Source: Vreelandella subglaciescola (GTDB lineage Bacteria; Pseudomonadota; Gammaproteobacteria; Pseudomonadales; Halomonadaceae). From it: DNA of 64,000 bases. This document shows, in pieces, positions 30,173 to 45,045 of this stretch (position 1 is its first letter; every line of letters begins with the position of its first letter). The notes under the pieces are model-generated. The model saw only the letters and a list, made by a program, of their open reading frames with translations. It made no database searches and was not told the DNA's origin. The DNA is taken from NCBI GenBank assembly GCA_030454225.1, contig JAKDRW010000004.1, positions 1 to 64,000 of the forward strand, read 5' to 3'. Position numbers and translations under genes: made by a program.

Positions 30173-30931
30173 CTAGCTCAGCGCCGCCTTGGCGCCAAAA
30201 ATAGCCATCAAATCGGTTTCTGACTGGCGTCCGCACAGATCCAGCAAGTTCTCCAGACTGTTCAAGTGCTGGTGTACGCCTTCCCTGGCCGCCTCAGCGT
30301 CGCCGCTTATCAGCCGCTCAAGAAGCCGCGCGTGGTCGCCTTCCAGGTAGCACGATCCCAGGCTCGGGCGCTTATATAGCGCGATCACGATGGACGTGCG
30401 CATAATCAGATCGGTAAGCATAGAGCTCAGAATGCGGTTGGGCGCATGCGCCGCCAGCAGGTGGTGAAAGCTTAGCGAATGCTCGATACGCGCAGGTTCA
30501 TCGCCTTCGGCGTAGGCCTGCTTTTCCCGTTCAACGTGGTGCTCAAGCGTGGCCAGCGACGAGGCGTCAAGCTTGCCCGCCTGCAGCGCCACGGCTTCGC
30601 CTTCCACCAGCCGGCGGGCGGCAAACGTCTCGCGGGTTTCCTCGATAGTCGGCGCCCTGACCCGCGCCACCTGGTTGGGCCGCTGATCCAGCACATGCTG
30701 CGAGGCCAGCCGAGTAAGCGCCTTGCGCACCACCGTACGGCTGACGCCGAAAACGTCGCCCAGCGTCACTTCGGGGAGTTTGGTATCCGGCGGCAAGCGC
30801 TGCATCAGCACCGCCGCACGGATATGGTCAACGATATCCTGATCGCTGACGCGCCCACGCTCTTGCGCAGACTGCGATAGCGTTTTACGCCAGACGGGGT
30901 TCATCCTGCCGCTCTCCACATGTATCAGCAA
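30173..30931 (-). CDS. GntR-family (FCD) transcriptional regulator
   Basis: LPEVTLGDVFGVSRTVVRKALTRLASQHVLDQRPNQVARV wHTH and helical C-domain. Confidence 0.88.
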   Translation of the reverse strand: MLIHVESGRMNPVWRKTLSQSAQERGRVSDQDIVDHIRAAVLMQRLPPDTKLPEVTLGDVFGVSRTVVRKALTRLASQHVLDQRPNQVARVRAPTIEETRETFAARRLVEGEAVALQAGKLDASSLATLEHHVEREKQAYAEGDEPARIEHSLSFHHLLAAHAPNRILSSMLTDLIMRTSIVIALYKRPSLGSCYLEGDHARLLERLISGDAEAAREGVHQHLNSLENLLDLCGRQSETDLMAIFGAKAALS

Positions 30932-31015
30932 AAAAAGCGCATTCTAGCCTCGAATAACGCCAAAAAGACAGCCCCGGGGTGCAGTGCTGCCCTATCGCCG
31001 GTTAATCGCTGCCGC

Positions 31016-32491
31016 TTAGCCGCGCTGATGGTCAGCGGTCACGCTGATGATTTTCATGGTGTTGGTGCCGCCGTGGGCGTTCATGTGATCACCGCGAGTC
31101 AGGATAATGTGGTCGTTGACCTGGGCAATGCCCTCGTCGACGAGTAGTGTCAGGGCGTTGTCGTGAAGCTCGGCGGCGTCCATGCGGCTGGTGTCAAAAG
31201 CACAGGATACAACGCCGCGGTACATCGCCATGCGGCGCTGGGCAACGGCGCTGTGAGCCAGCCCCACGATCGGCAGGCCCGAGTGAATGCGCGAGGCAAT
31301 CAGCGCGGTGTAGCCGCTCGAGGTCATACAGGCAATCGCCGACACGCCTTCGAGGTGGTTGGCCGCGTACATTGCCGACAGCGCGACGGTCTCGTCGCTG
31401 CGGGTAAAGCCCTGGTGGATCCGGTGACCGGATTCCTGGGTGCTGCGCTCGCGCTCGGCACCCAGACACACGCGGTCCATCGCTTCGATGGTTTCTACCG
31501 GGTAGTCGCCAGCGGCGGTTTCGGCCGACAGCATCACGGCGTCGGTACCGTCCAGCACGGCGTTGGCCACGTCGAACACTTCGGCACGCGTGGGCAGCGG
31601 CGACTCGATCATGGATTCCATCATTTGCGTGGCGGTGATGACCGCGCGGTTCAGGCTGCGCGCGTGCTTGATGATGCGCTTTTGCACGCCGATCAGCTGG
31701 GCATCGCCAATTTCCACGCCCAGATCGCCACGAGCGACCATGACCGCTTCGGAGGCCTTGATGATGCCGTCCAGCGTTTCATCATCGGCTACCGCTTCGG
31801 CACGTTCGACCTTGGCGATCAGGCCGATTTCCTGACCTTTTTCGCCCAGCAGCTTGCGCGCCTCCTGCATGTCGGCGGCAGAGCGCGGGAAGGAGACGGC
31901 CATGTAGTCCACGCCGATTTCCAGCGCGGTTTTCAGGTCTTCCTTGTCCTTGTCGGTCAACGCCGGTGCCGACAGGCCGCCACCTTGCTTGTTGATGCCC
32001 TTGTTGTTGGACAGCTTACCGCCGACCACAACGCTGGTATGGACTTCTTTGCCCTTAACGGCGTCCACATCGAGGACCACACGGCCGTCGTCCAGCAGCA
32101 GGCGGTCGCCAACGTGCAGATCTTCGGCCAGCGTCTTGTAGTCGCAACCCACACGGCTGATGTCACCGTCTTCGTTACCCAGCGCCATATCGAGGACGAA
32201 GGGCTTGCCTTCTTCGAGCTCGACGGCACCGTCTTTAAAACGGGCGATGCGGATCTTGGGACCTTGCAGATCGGCAAGCGCGGCCACGCTTTTGCCGATA
32301 CGGTCGGCAATCTCGCGCACTTCGGTCAGGCGGCGGCGATGATCGTCGGCCGAGCCATGGGAAAAGTTGAGGCGAACCACGTCGACGCCGGCACGCAGCA
32401 TGCGCTCGAGCTCGCCTTCGCGATCGCTTGCGGGACCCAGGGTTGCCACAATTTTTGTGCGGCGAATAGGAGTATAGGCATTGTTATTCAT
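31016..32491 (-). CDS. pyk: Pyruvate kinase
   Basis: RRTKIVATLGPASD, MVARGDLGVEIG, MMESMIESPLPTRAEV. Confidence 0.95.
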   Translation of the reverse strand: MNNNAYTPIRRTKIVATLGPASDREGELERMLRAGVDVVRLNFSHGSADDHRRRLTEVREIADRIGKSVAALADLQGPKIRIARFKDGAVELEEGKPFVLDMALGNEDGDISRVGCDYKTLAEDLHVGDRLLLDDGRVVLDVDAVKGKEVHTSVVVGGKLSNNKGINKQGGGLSAPALTDKDKEDLKTALEIGVDYMAVSFPRSAADMQEARKLLGEKGQEIGLIAKVERAEAVADDETLDGIIKASEAVMVARGDLGVEIGDAQLIGVQKRIIKHARSLNRAVITATQMMESMIESPLPTRAEVFDVANAVLDGTDAVMLSAETAAGDYPVETIEAMDRVCLGAERERSTQESGHRIHQGFTRSDETVALSAMYAANHLEGVSAIACMTSSGYTALIASRIHSGLPIVGLAHSAVAQRRMAMYRGVVSCAFDTSRMDAAELHDNALTLLVDEGIAQVNDHIILTRGDHMNAHGGTNTMKIISVTADHQRG

Positions 32492-32710
32492 ACGGACCTC
32501 GGCAGCACCAGAATGGCGCAAAAATCGTTAACGTTGGTGCGGGCTGAACCCGGCACGACTCAATGTTCCAGGGCGACAAAGAAGCAGGGACAAAAAAACC
32601 GGCATCAGGCCATTCGCAATGCGAACAAAACGCCTGACGCCGGGGAAAGAGTCGCTGTGCGTACAGGGCGTTCGCATGGAACCCTGATACACAACAGCCA
32701 TATAGAACAA

Positions 32711-32734
32711 CGGCAGGCGATAAGGCGCCTGCCG
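32711..32734 (-). terminator. Stem-loop between glxR and pyk
   Basis: CGGCAGGCG-ATAAGG-CGCCTGCCG perfect stem. Confidence 0.5.
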
Positions 32735-32835
32735 TGATGGTGCATACGCCACCTCGCGTTCTACGCGATGGCGCATGCACTGAGCGGCGTATGCAACAGG
32801 GCACACGCCGCTTTCTCCGGCCGCAAAATGCCGGA

Positions 32836-33723
32836 TTACTGACCGATTTCGTGGTCAGCCATTTTTTCCAGCGCGCGGACGATGCCGGCGTGATCCCAGT
32901 CTGCGCCGCCGTTGGCTGCACAGGCCTGGAACAGCTGCTGGGCGTTGGCCGTACCCGGCAGCGACAGGTTCAGCGTGCGTGCGCCTTCCAGTGCCAGGTT
33001 GAGGTCTTTCTGGTGCAGCTTGATCTTGAAGCCCGGATCGAAGGTGCGGTCAATCATGCGGCCGCCGTGCACGTCGAGAATCTTCGACTGTGCCAGACCA
33101 CCGAGCAGCGATTCGCGCACTTTGGCTACGTCAGCACCGGCTTTGGAGGCAAACAGCAGGCCTTCAGACACGGCTTCGATAGTCAGCGCTACAACGATCT
33201 GGTTGGCAACCTTACACGTCTGGCCAGAACCGTTTTCACCGATGTGAGTAATGGATTTGCCCATCACTTCGAGAATCGGCTTGGCGCGCTCAAAGCCTTT
33301 CTCGGTGCCACCGACCATGATGGTCAGCGCAGCATTGATCGCGCCGCCTTCGCCGCCGGATACCGGTGCGTCAACGTACTCGCCGCCGGCTTCCTGAATG
33401 CGCTTGGCAAATTCCTGGGTGGGAATCGGCGCGATCGAGCTCATGTCGATCACCAGGGTGTCTTTCTTGAGGCCGTGGATAACGCCTTCTTCGCCAAACA
33501 GTACCAGCTCGACGTCCGGGGTATCCGGCACCATGGTGATAACAACGTCAGACTGCGCAGCAACCTCTTTCGGGTTGGCGCAAACGTTGGCACCTTTTTC
33601 CTTGAGGTCGGCCGGCAGCGACGAACCGAACTCAACGGTGTTGATCTCGTGGCCAGCGTCCAGCAGGTGACCTGCCATCGGGCGACCCATGATGCCTAGT
33701 CCGATAAAACCGATCTTGCTCAT
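32836..33723 (-). CDS. glxR: 2-hydroxy-3-oxopropionate (tartronate semialdehyde) reductase
   Basis: IGFIGLGIMGRPMAGHLLDAGH; DAPVSGGEGGA. Confidence 0.9.
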   Translation of the reverse strand: MSKIGFIGLGIMGRPMAGHLLDAGHEINTVEFGSSLPADLKEKGANVCANPKEVAAQSDVVITMVPDTPDVELVLFGEEGVIHGLKKDTLVIDMSSIAPIPTQEFAKRIQEAGGEYVDAPVSGGEGGAINAALTIMVGGTEKGFERAKPILEVMGKSITHIGENGSGQTCKVANQIVVALTIEAVSEGLLFASKAGADVAKVRESLLGGLAQSKILDVHGGRMIDRTFDPGFKIKLHQKDLNLALEGARTLNLSLPGTANAQQLFQACAANGGADWDHAGIVRALEKMADHEIGQ

Positions 33724-33779
33724 AATGGTTCTCCTTTCACAGTAATCGTATTACAGAAAGACGAGCGTCTCGCCAAGAC

Positions 33780-34556
<777 letters not shown>

Positions 34557-34591
34557 GTAAATCTCCTTATGTCTTTTCGTGTATGTCAAAG

Positions 34592-34623
34592 CACCCGACA
34601 CCGGGCAAAGCCGGTGTCGGGTG
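34592..34623 (-). terminator. Stem-loop between gcl and hyi
   Basis: CACCCGACACCGG-gcaaag-CCGGTGTCGGGTG, 13-bp perfect stem. Confidence 0.6.
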
Positions 34624-34634
34624 TTAGCCGTTTC

Positions 34635-36419
<1,785 letters not shown>

Positions 36420-36513
36420 TAAAAACTCTCCTCAATCAGGAACCTTTGGCCGCTTGAGATACGCGCGGGCCGGGAAACCTCGGTGAAAAACGCCCCATCG
36501 TCAGGAACATTTC

Positions 36514-36590
36514 TGTAGTTGATTCTGTAGTTAATACAGTTGCATCCGGGACTGTTGCATCCAGAAATAGTGTATCCAAGCGCTGTAATC
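36514..36590. promoter_or_regulatory. Array of TGYATCC/TGTAGTT-type repeats in the gcl upstream region
   Basis: TGCATCC at 36541 and 36556, TGTATCC at 36571 (15-bp period); TGTAGTT at 36514 and 36526; inverted repeat CTGTA-gttaa-TACAG 36525..36539. Confidence 0.5.
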
Positions 36591-36765
36591 ACAACCGTAC
36601 CCAGTACTTGTATTCAAAAATATGCGTCCGACGCAAAACTGTCAATAATTTGTGGAAATATTTTCCACTAATTTGAAAACGCGACCGAAGGCTTCTTAAA
36701 CCCGCCTACATTTGGCTAAAAAATCAACGGGTTAAAGAGGCTCTGCATTTATTCGCGACGATGGC

Positions 36766-37479
36766 TTATTTTGCCGCTACGGTTGATTCGGCGCGGTTGT
36801 CGGGTAGCGTCATCAGCCCTGCCACTTGGCCTAGCGCGGCGTCGAACGCGTTGAGCAGGCGCACGCCGGGCGGCGCCACAATGGCACCGTGTAGCCCGGC
36901 CAGCGCGGCGCCGCCAATAATGATGACCGACGGCGCATAGCGGGCCGCCTGGGCGTCAACCAGCCGCTGCAGCTCAGGCACGGCCAGCGCCTGCTGCTCG
37001 GGCAGACGCAGATGATCCAGGACGATGGCATCAATTCCCAGACAGTGACGGGCAATGCCCAGCTGCGTGAGCGTGTCGTCGATCATGCGTGGCCAACGTT
37101 GCCCCGGCGTGACGATGGCGAATCGCTCGCCCAGCTGCAGCGCCGTCAGCAGCGCGGCCTCGAGCATGCTGACCACGGGCACCGGGCTGATGTCCCGTAC
37201 GGCGGCCAGCCCCGGGTCACCAAAGCACCCCAGCAAAAACGCATCCGGCAGCTGCCGTGACGCGCCGTCCTGCTGTGGCGCCAGACATTGCTCGACCAGC
37301 CCGGCGGCGGCTTCGGCAGCCGTTGCGCAGGTGCGCGGCGAACCGATATACGCCGCGCCGCTCGCGGCCGTCAGCGCAGATACTCGCGTGTCATCACCCA
37401 GCCGTGCACGGGCCAGCCGCGCCATGTGGTCGGTCATACCGGCATTGGTATTGGCATTCACCAGTGTCAGGTGTTTCAT
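36766..37479 (-). CDS. Asp/Glu/hydantoin racemase family protein (possible allantoin racemase)
   Basis: LVNANTNAGMTDHM, LLGCFGDPGL, VTPGQRWPRMI. Confidence 0.75.
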   Translation of the reverse strand: MKHLTLVNANTNAGMTDHMARLARARLGDDTRVSALTAASGAAYIGSPRTCATAAEAAAGLVEQCLAPQQDGASRQLPDAFLLGCFGDPGLAAVRDISPVPVVSMLEAALLTALQLGERFAIVTPGQRWPRMIDDTLTQLGIARHCLGIDAIVLDHLRLPEQQALAVPELQRLVDAQAARYAPSVIIIGGAALAGLHGAIVAPPGVRLLNAFDAALGQVAGLMTLPDNRAESTVAAK

Positions 37480-37495
37480 CGGCTACCCCGCTTGC

Positions 37496-38245
37496 TCAGG
37501 TTCCCAGGCCGAAGATCTGGTGCAGATCCGGCGCGCTGGCTTCTTCTTCCACAATCGAAAGCGACGCTTCAATTTCCTTTAAGTGACGCTGCATAAAGGC
37601 CTTGGCGTTCGTCCCTTCGCGGCGCTCCAGATACTCAACCAGATCATCGTGATCGTGGGATTCGCAGCCCAGATGCCCGATATTGCCGTAAACCGCCAGT
37701 ATCAGCGACGAACGCGAACACAGCTGGCGCACAAAAGCGGCCAGCGTGGTATTGCCGGAAAGCTCCGCCAGGCGCTCGTGAAACGCGGCGGACAGCTTGA
37801 TCGCCCGGCTCTGCTCTCCCACGCTCAGCGCCTCGCGCTCGTCACTGGCCATGCGTTTGAGCTCGCGCACGTCATCCGCGGTAATACGCCGGGCCACCTC
37901 CGGCATGAGGCCGCATTCGACCAATTGGCGTGCGGCAAACACGTCCCGGGCTTCATTCGCCGTGGGCCGAGTCACGCTGGCACCGCGACGCGGCGTAAGC
38001 GTGACCAGCTGCTCCAGCGCCAGACGCTGCAAAATCTTGCGCACGCCGGTGCGGCTGATATTGAACACTTCGGTCAGCGCGTCTTCGCGCAATCGGGCGC
38101 CCGGCCGCAGCTGGTGCTCGATAATGGCATCGCTGATGATGTGATAGATGACTTCGTGGCGCTCCGCGCCGTCGCCGTTCTTCCCCACGCGTTTCGAGCG
38201 AACGAGTCCCGGCAGCTCTTCCCCCTGATCGTGCGACTTCTTCAT
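37496..38245 (-). CDS. GntR-family (FCD) transcriptional regulator
   Basis: LREDALTEVFNISRTGVRKILQRLALEQLVTLTPRRGASVTRPT. Confidence 0.9.
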   Translation of the reverse strand: MKKSHDQGEELPGLVRSKRVGKNGDGAERHEVIYHIISDAIIEHQLRPGARLREDALTEVFNISRTGVRKILQRLALEQLVTLTPRRGASVTRPTANEARDVFAARQLVECGLMPEVARRITADDVRELKRMASDEREALSVGEQSRAIKLSAAFHERLAELSGNTTLAAFVRQLCSRSSLILAVYGNIGHLGCESHDHDDLVEYLERREGTNAKAFMQRHLKEIEASLSIVEEEASAPDLHQIFGLGT

Positions 38246-38410
38246 AGCAGTATCCTTATCGCCTTCCCCGGCGTTCTTCTGGCCTTGTTATTGGATGTGC
38301 TGCGCAGCGCCTCGCGCGGGGCTTATTGCTGAAATGCGAGCGGTTGAAGCACTGAGACACCTGATGTTCTGACGACAATATATATAACCAAAAATAGACA
38401 ATATCAGATA

Positions 38411-38426
38411 TTTTTGTATACAAAAA
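38411..38426. promoter_or_regulatory. TTTTTGTATACAAAAA operator-like palindrome
   Basis: 16-bp perfect palindrome between a GntR gene and a divergent purine-type permease. Confidence 0.65.
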
Positions 38427-38729
38427 ACGCCGTTAGACTAAAGGATGATCAGCCTCATGGCCGCGGCATAACGCCTATCGTGCATCCTCTCACGACGCGG
38501 CACAATTCTCCTAAAGTGCGGCCAGACGGCCACAAAAAAATATTAAAATACTGTTTTAACAAGTTATTTATATGGGCACAGCGCATCAGCGACGCTATGC
38601 CGCGGCCAGTAGCTACCACTGGTCCGTCAACAAGGCCCGCTGGGAGGCGCAAAGAAAAGCGTCAAACTTATTTATTTTTTACGACCGTTTTGTGTACAGT
38701 GGCCCGACCCTAACGAAACAACCTGCTCT

Positions 38730-38744
38730 TTGTATTGCATACAA
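38730..38744. promoter_or_regulatory. TTGTAT-TGC-ATACAA operator-like variant
   Basis: Same half-sites with 3-bp spacer immediately upstream of the permease start. Confidence 0.5.
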
Positions 38745-38765
38745 CAACAAAGGAGAGAACCCCAC

Positions 38766-40208
38766 ATGAGTGAAACCAACGCGTCTCCGGAGCTGGGAAA
38801 GCAGGCGGGGACGAAAAGCACATCCCTGTTTGAGTTCTATAGCCAGCCCAAATTTCTGAAGGCACTGCCGCTGTCGCTACAGCACCTGCTTGCCATGATC
38901 GCCGGCGTTATTACGCCGCCCATCATCGTGGCCGGCGTCGTCGGCGCCTCGCCGGCAGATAAACTGCTACTCATTCAGATGGCGGTACTCGCTTCGGGTA
39001 TCTGCACCATCTTCCACCTTTACGGTGTGTGGAAGTTCGGCGCCCGACTGCCGGCCATCTTCGGCGTGGGCTTCGCCTACGTGCCGACACTGATCGCGGT
39101 AGGCGGCCAGTTCGGTATCGAGGGTATCCTCGGCGCCCAGCTGATCGGCGGTATCACGATGATGGTCGTCGGCTACTTCATCCAGTACATCCGTCACCTG
39201 TTCCCACCGGTCGTGGCCGGTACCGTGGTACTGGTTATCGGTTTGTCGCTGTACGACGTGGCGATCAAGTACATGGCCGGCAGCGGCAACCCGTCAGCTG
39301 AAGGGTTTGGCGACCTGATGAACTGGGCGGTCGGCGGCATTACCCTGCTGACGGTATTGATCGCCGCGCAGTTTGGTAAAGGCGTGGTCAAGCTCTCGGC
39401 CATCATCGTGGGTATTGTGGTCGGCTATTTGATCGCGCTGGCACTGGGCATGGTCGACTTCACCAGCATCGGCAATGCGGCCTGGTTCGCTGCACCGGAA
39501 TTCATGCCGTTCCAGATGGAGTTCCACGCCGCGGCGATCGCCTCGATGGTGGTAATCTGCGTGATCAACTCGGTACAGACAATCGGTGACCTGTCTGCAA
39601 CAGCCGTGGGCGGCATGAACCGCGAGCTGGAAACCAAGGAACTGACCGGCGGCCTGCTGGGCAACGGTTTGACCACGGCCCTGAGCTCGTTCTTCGGTGC
39701 GCTGCCGACCTCGACGTTCAGCCAGAACGTGGGCATCGTTGCCATGACCAAGGTTGTCAGCCGTTTTGTGCTGGTGATTGCCGGTGCCTTCATGATTCTT
39801 GCCGGCCTGAGCCCGAAGTTCAGCGCCGTGATGACCACCATCCCGTTCCCCGTGCTCGGCGGTGCTACCATTACGGTCTTCGGCATGATCACCATGACCG
39901 GTATTCAGCTGCTGGTGAAGGACGAGATGTCTGCACGCAACATGACCATCGTGGGTCTGGCACTGGCGCTGAGCCTGGGCATTGCGGCCGTCCCCGAAGC
40001 CATCGCGCAGTTCCCCGTGGTCGTGCAGAACATCATTGGCGGCGCGCCGATCGTTATCGCCGCCATCACCGCCTTTGTGCTTAACATCGTACTGCCCAAC
40101 AAGTCGCTGTCCGATGAAGCCAAAGAACGGGAAGCCATTGCCAAAGCGGATGAAGAAGCCAACCAGGCAGCCGCTGCGCAAACCAAGCAGACGAACGGCG
40201 CAAGCTGA
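38766..40208 (+). CDS. NCS2-family nucleobase (xanthine/uric acid type) permease
   Basis: QHLLAMIAGVITPPIIVAGVVG; QNVGIVAMTKVVSRFV. Confidence 0.9.
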   Translation: MSETNASPELGKQAGTKSTSLFEFYSQPKFLKALPLSLQHLLAMIAGVITPPIIVAGVVGASPADKLLLIQMAVLASGICTIFHLYGVWKFGARLPAIFGVGFAYVPTLIAVGGQFGIEGILGAQLIGGITMMVVGYFIQYIRHLFPPVVAGTVVLVIGLSLYDVAIKYMAGSGNPSAEGFGDLMNWAVGGITLLTVLIAAQFGKGVVKLSAIIVGIVVGYLIALALGMVDFTSIGNAAWFAAPEFMPFQMEFHAAAIASMVVICVINSVQTIGDLSATAVGGMNRELETKELTGGLLGNGLTTALSSFFGALPTSTFSQNVGIVAMTKVVSRFVLVIAGAFMILAGLSPKFSAVMTTIPFPVLGGATITVFGMITMTGIQLLVKDEMSARNMTIVGLALALSLGIAAVPEAIAQFPVVVQNIIGGAPIVIAAITAFVLNIVLPNKSLSDEAKEREAIAKADEEANQAAAAQTKQTNGAS

Positions 40209-40390
40209 TACGCTAAACCTTGTGTCGGCGCAGGAAAGCGCTGGCACAAGTGAGTGACAATGATGCCGTGAATGCGCGGCGGAATGAGCCGGCTTAATAC
40301 TGCTATCCTCTTCCGCCTACCGCGTTCGCGGCATTTTTTATGTTACTCCCCTGTTTACCACCCCTGTTTTGCTGCCGGAGGGCACCGCTG

Positions 40391-42025
40391 ATGCAATTTT
40401 GGGACAACCTGACCATGCGTATGAGCTGGACACTGGTTCTGCTCGCGTTTCTTACTCTGCTGTTGATACTCAGCGGCACTGGCCTTTATGCCGTGGATCA
40501 AAGCCGGCAAAGCATCGAGCAGTTGACCCAAGTCAACGTCAACCAGCAGGCAGCGCTTAACCGTACCAACTCGACGCTGCAAAGCGCCCGTCTGGACATG
40601 GCGCACCTGTATGAAGAGCTGATTGAGCAGGATACGTCTTTCAGCACAGCCGACAGACAGCGCCAGGCAGACGAGCTCAGCGAGCAGCTGAATAATGCCG
40701 AAAGTGCGTTCGCCAATTTCCTCGACCTGCCAGCCAACCCTGCACATGCCTCGCTTATTGCGCCCATCAAAACCAGCTTTGAGACCCTGCTGACTACCCA
40801 TGTGCAGCCTGAGGCCAAAGCGCTGTATCAGGGCAACGCTTCCGCGTATCAGCGCGAGCGCGACGCTGCAGAGCGTGCTTACGCTCGCTTCTATCAGGAT
40901 GCGATAGGCTTTTTCCACGCCGTTGAAGCCGAGGGCAACACGCGCCTTGAGCGCTTTGATACCGTGGTCGGTTTCGCCACTGCCACCATCATTGCGGTCT
41001 TTGTCTTTGCCATTCTGGTCACGGCACTGGTGTACTGGGGCGTGGGTGCCAATTTGATACGTCCGGTCAAGCGCGTCATTCAGCACTTTGAAATCATGGC
41101 CAAAGGCGATTTATCCCGACATATGGAAAATCGCGGCAACAATGAAATTGGCCAGCTGCTCATGGCGCTCAACCATATGCAGGACTCGCTGTTGAACACT
41201 GTGACCACGGTGCGCACCAGCGGCGGCGAAGTCTATGCCAGCGCCAGCGACATTGCCCGGGGCAATCAGGAACTTTCGGCACGCACCGAGCGCCAGTCGG
41301 CGTCCCTGACCCAGACCGCGTCAAGCATCGAGGAAATGACCTCGACCATGGAGCGCAGCAGCGACAACGCCTCCCAGGCCAACCGCGTGGCCGAAGAAGC
41401 CGCCGGCAAGGCCGAACAGGGCAGCCAGGTTGTCCACAGCGTGGTCGAGCGGATGCAGGAAATTCGTCAAAGTTCTCAGCAAATCACCGATATCATCGCG
41501 CTGATTGATTCCATCGCCTTTCAAACCAATATCCTCGCACTCAATGCCTCGGTTGAAGCGGCGCGCGCCGGCGAGCAGGGGCGCGGCTTTGCCGTCGTCG
41601 CCAATGAAGTCCGTCAGCTCGCTACCCGCAGCGCGACGGCCGCGACCGATATCCGCAAGCTGATTGATACCTCGGTCGGGCAGGTGGAAGCCGGCGCCCG
41701 GCAGGCCGACCTGGCCGGCGAGACCATGACCGATATCATCGCTTCGGTCAGGCGCGTCACCACGCTGATGGATGAAATCGACGTGGCCACCCGGGAGCAG
41801 CGTAGCGGCATTCAGGAAATCAACACCGCCGTCAACGACATGGAGCAAACCACCCAGCAAAACGCGGCCATGGTGCAGCAGGCCAGCGCCGCCGCGCTGC
41901 AACTGCAGGACGAAGCCGACCGCCTCAACCAGGTTGTGGCACGCTTTACCCTGCCCCGCGAGGCCGGCGAGTCTTTGCCACCGTCACACGAAACTCAGCC
42001 CGCGCCTGCGCTGCCGGCGTTCTAG
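40391..42025 (+). CDS. Methyl-accepting chemotaxis protein
   Basis: 4HB sensor, HAMP, IDSIAFQTNILALNASVEAARAGEQGRGFAVVANEVRQLA hairpin. Confidence 0.95.
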   Translation: MQFWDNLTMRMSWTLVLLAFLTLLLILSGTGLYAVDQSRQSIEQLTQVNVNQQAALNRTNSTLQSARLDMAHLYEELIEQDTSFSTADRQRQADELSEQLNNAESAFANFLDLPANPAHASLIAPIKTSFETLLTTHVQPEAKALYQGNASAYQRERDAAERAYARFYQDAIGFFHAVEAEGNTRLERFDTVVGFATATIIAVFVFAILVTALVYWGVGANLIRPVKRVIQHFEIMAKGDLSRHMENRGNNEIGQLLMALNHMQDSLLNTVTTVRTSGGEVYASASDIARGNQELSARTERQSASLTQTASSIEEMTSTMERSSDNASQANRVAEEAAGKAEQGSQVVHSVVERMQEIRQSSQQITDIIALIDSIAFQTNILALNASVEAARAGEQGRGFAVVANEVRQLATRSATAATDIRKLIDTSVGQVEAGARQADLAGETMTDIIASVRRVTTLMDEIDVATREQRSGIQEINTAVNDMEQTTQQNAAMVQQASAAALQLQDEADRLNQVVARFTLPREAGESLPPSHETQPAPALPAF

Positions 42026-42032
42026 CATAAGA

Positions 42033-42060
42033 AAGCGCCGCCGGATGTCCGGCGGCGCTT
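42033..42060. terminator. Intrinsic terminator between convergent genes
   Basis: AAGCGCCGCCGGatgtCCGGCGGCGCTT. Confidence 0.75.
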
Positions 42061-42083
42061 GGTCACTGACAGCCTTTCACGGC

Positions 42084-44075
<1,992 letters not shown>

Positions 44076-44112
44076 CTACGCCGGTACCCTTCCTCGAACC
44101 GCGCGAAACGCG

Positions 44113-44224
44113 ATGAAGAAATTAGCCGGATCAGGTTCAACGGGACCAGCGCTTGGGATGCGGCCATGTCAACATGGCGTACATCTGCGCTATCTCAGCC
44201 GGAATCACCGGCACCCCGTCAAGC
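44113..44224 (-). ncRNA. TPP (thi-box) riboswitch
   Basis: Minus strand GGGGTGCCGGTGATTCCGGCTGAGATAGCG...CCCGTTGAACCTGATCCGGCTAAT. Confidence 0.95.
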
Positions 44225-44527
44225 GAGAAACGCTACTCTAAGCCAAGCCACGGCATGTTGGCAACTGTCTTCGGGCGCGCTTTCAAGAACGGCGTTACTA
44301 CCTGCCTCATGTGACATAACGTTTGGATTTTAAACAGATTTCAGGCAACAATAGCTATATCCACATAGCCACTGCAGGCTTAAGCTAATGCCATCAATCC
44401 ATTCCACACGGCCAGCCACGGAACTATCCACACGGAACTCTCAACATTAAAGCACTCTAATACGGGTGAACTGGCTGAGACTCAGTCAATAATACTTGCC
44501 ATAACGTTAGCCAACGCGAGGGAAAAG

Positions 44528-44992
44528 ATGAAAAAAATTGCCGGATATTCACTGCTATTAGGCCTGACACTTGCCGCAGCCGGCTGTGCCACGCAGTCTC
44601 CTGACGGTTCATCCGACGGTGCGTCTGACAACACGCCAGACGTGGCTTTGGCCAACACATACTGGAAGCTCACCGAGCTTGCCAACGGCCAGGTTGAAAC
44701 CGTGGACAACCAGCGCGAAGCGCATTTCGTTTTGCACACTGACAATCAGCGAGTCGCCGGTGCGACGGGCTGCAACCAGCTGATGGGTAGCTACGCGCTC
44801 GACGATCAGCAGATTGCCTTCCAGCAGCTAGGCACCACGATGATGGCCTGCCAGGACGGCGCCGATACCGAACGTGCCTTTTTAACCGCGCTGAATCAGA
44901 CCGATACCTGGGAAATCGACGGCAACACGCTGACCCTGTCCAACGACGACGCCCAGCCGATCGCCCACTTTGAAGCGGTTGCGCTGTACTAG
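44528..44992 (+). CDS. META-domain (HslJ-like) lipoprotein
   Basis: Lipobox LAAAGC; ATGCNQLMGSYALDDQQIAFQQLGTTMMAC. Confidence 0.85.
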   Translation: MKKIAGYSLLLGLTLAAAGCATQSPDGSSDGASDNTPDVALANTYWKLTELANGQVETVDNQREAHFVLHTDNQRVAGATGCNQLMGSYALDDQQIAFQQLGTTMMACQDGADTERAFLTALNQTDTWEIDGNTLTLSNDDAQPIAHFEAVALY

Positions 44993-45045
44993 TCGATCTG
45001 TACGAGTCCAGCGGTATTAATACGCCTTGTTAACAGGAATGCTCC

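Noticed and set aside
31163-32737. 524-aa plus-strand ORF
   Set aside because: Antisense to clear pyruvate kinase; no recognisable domain
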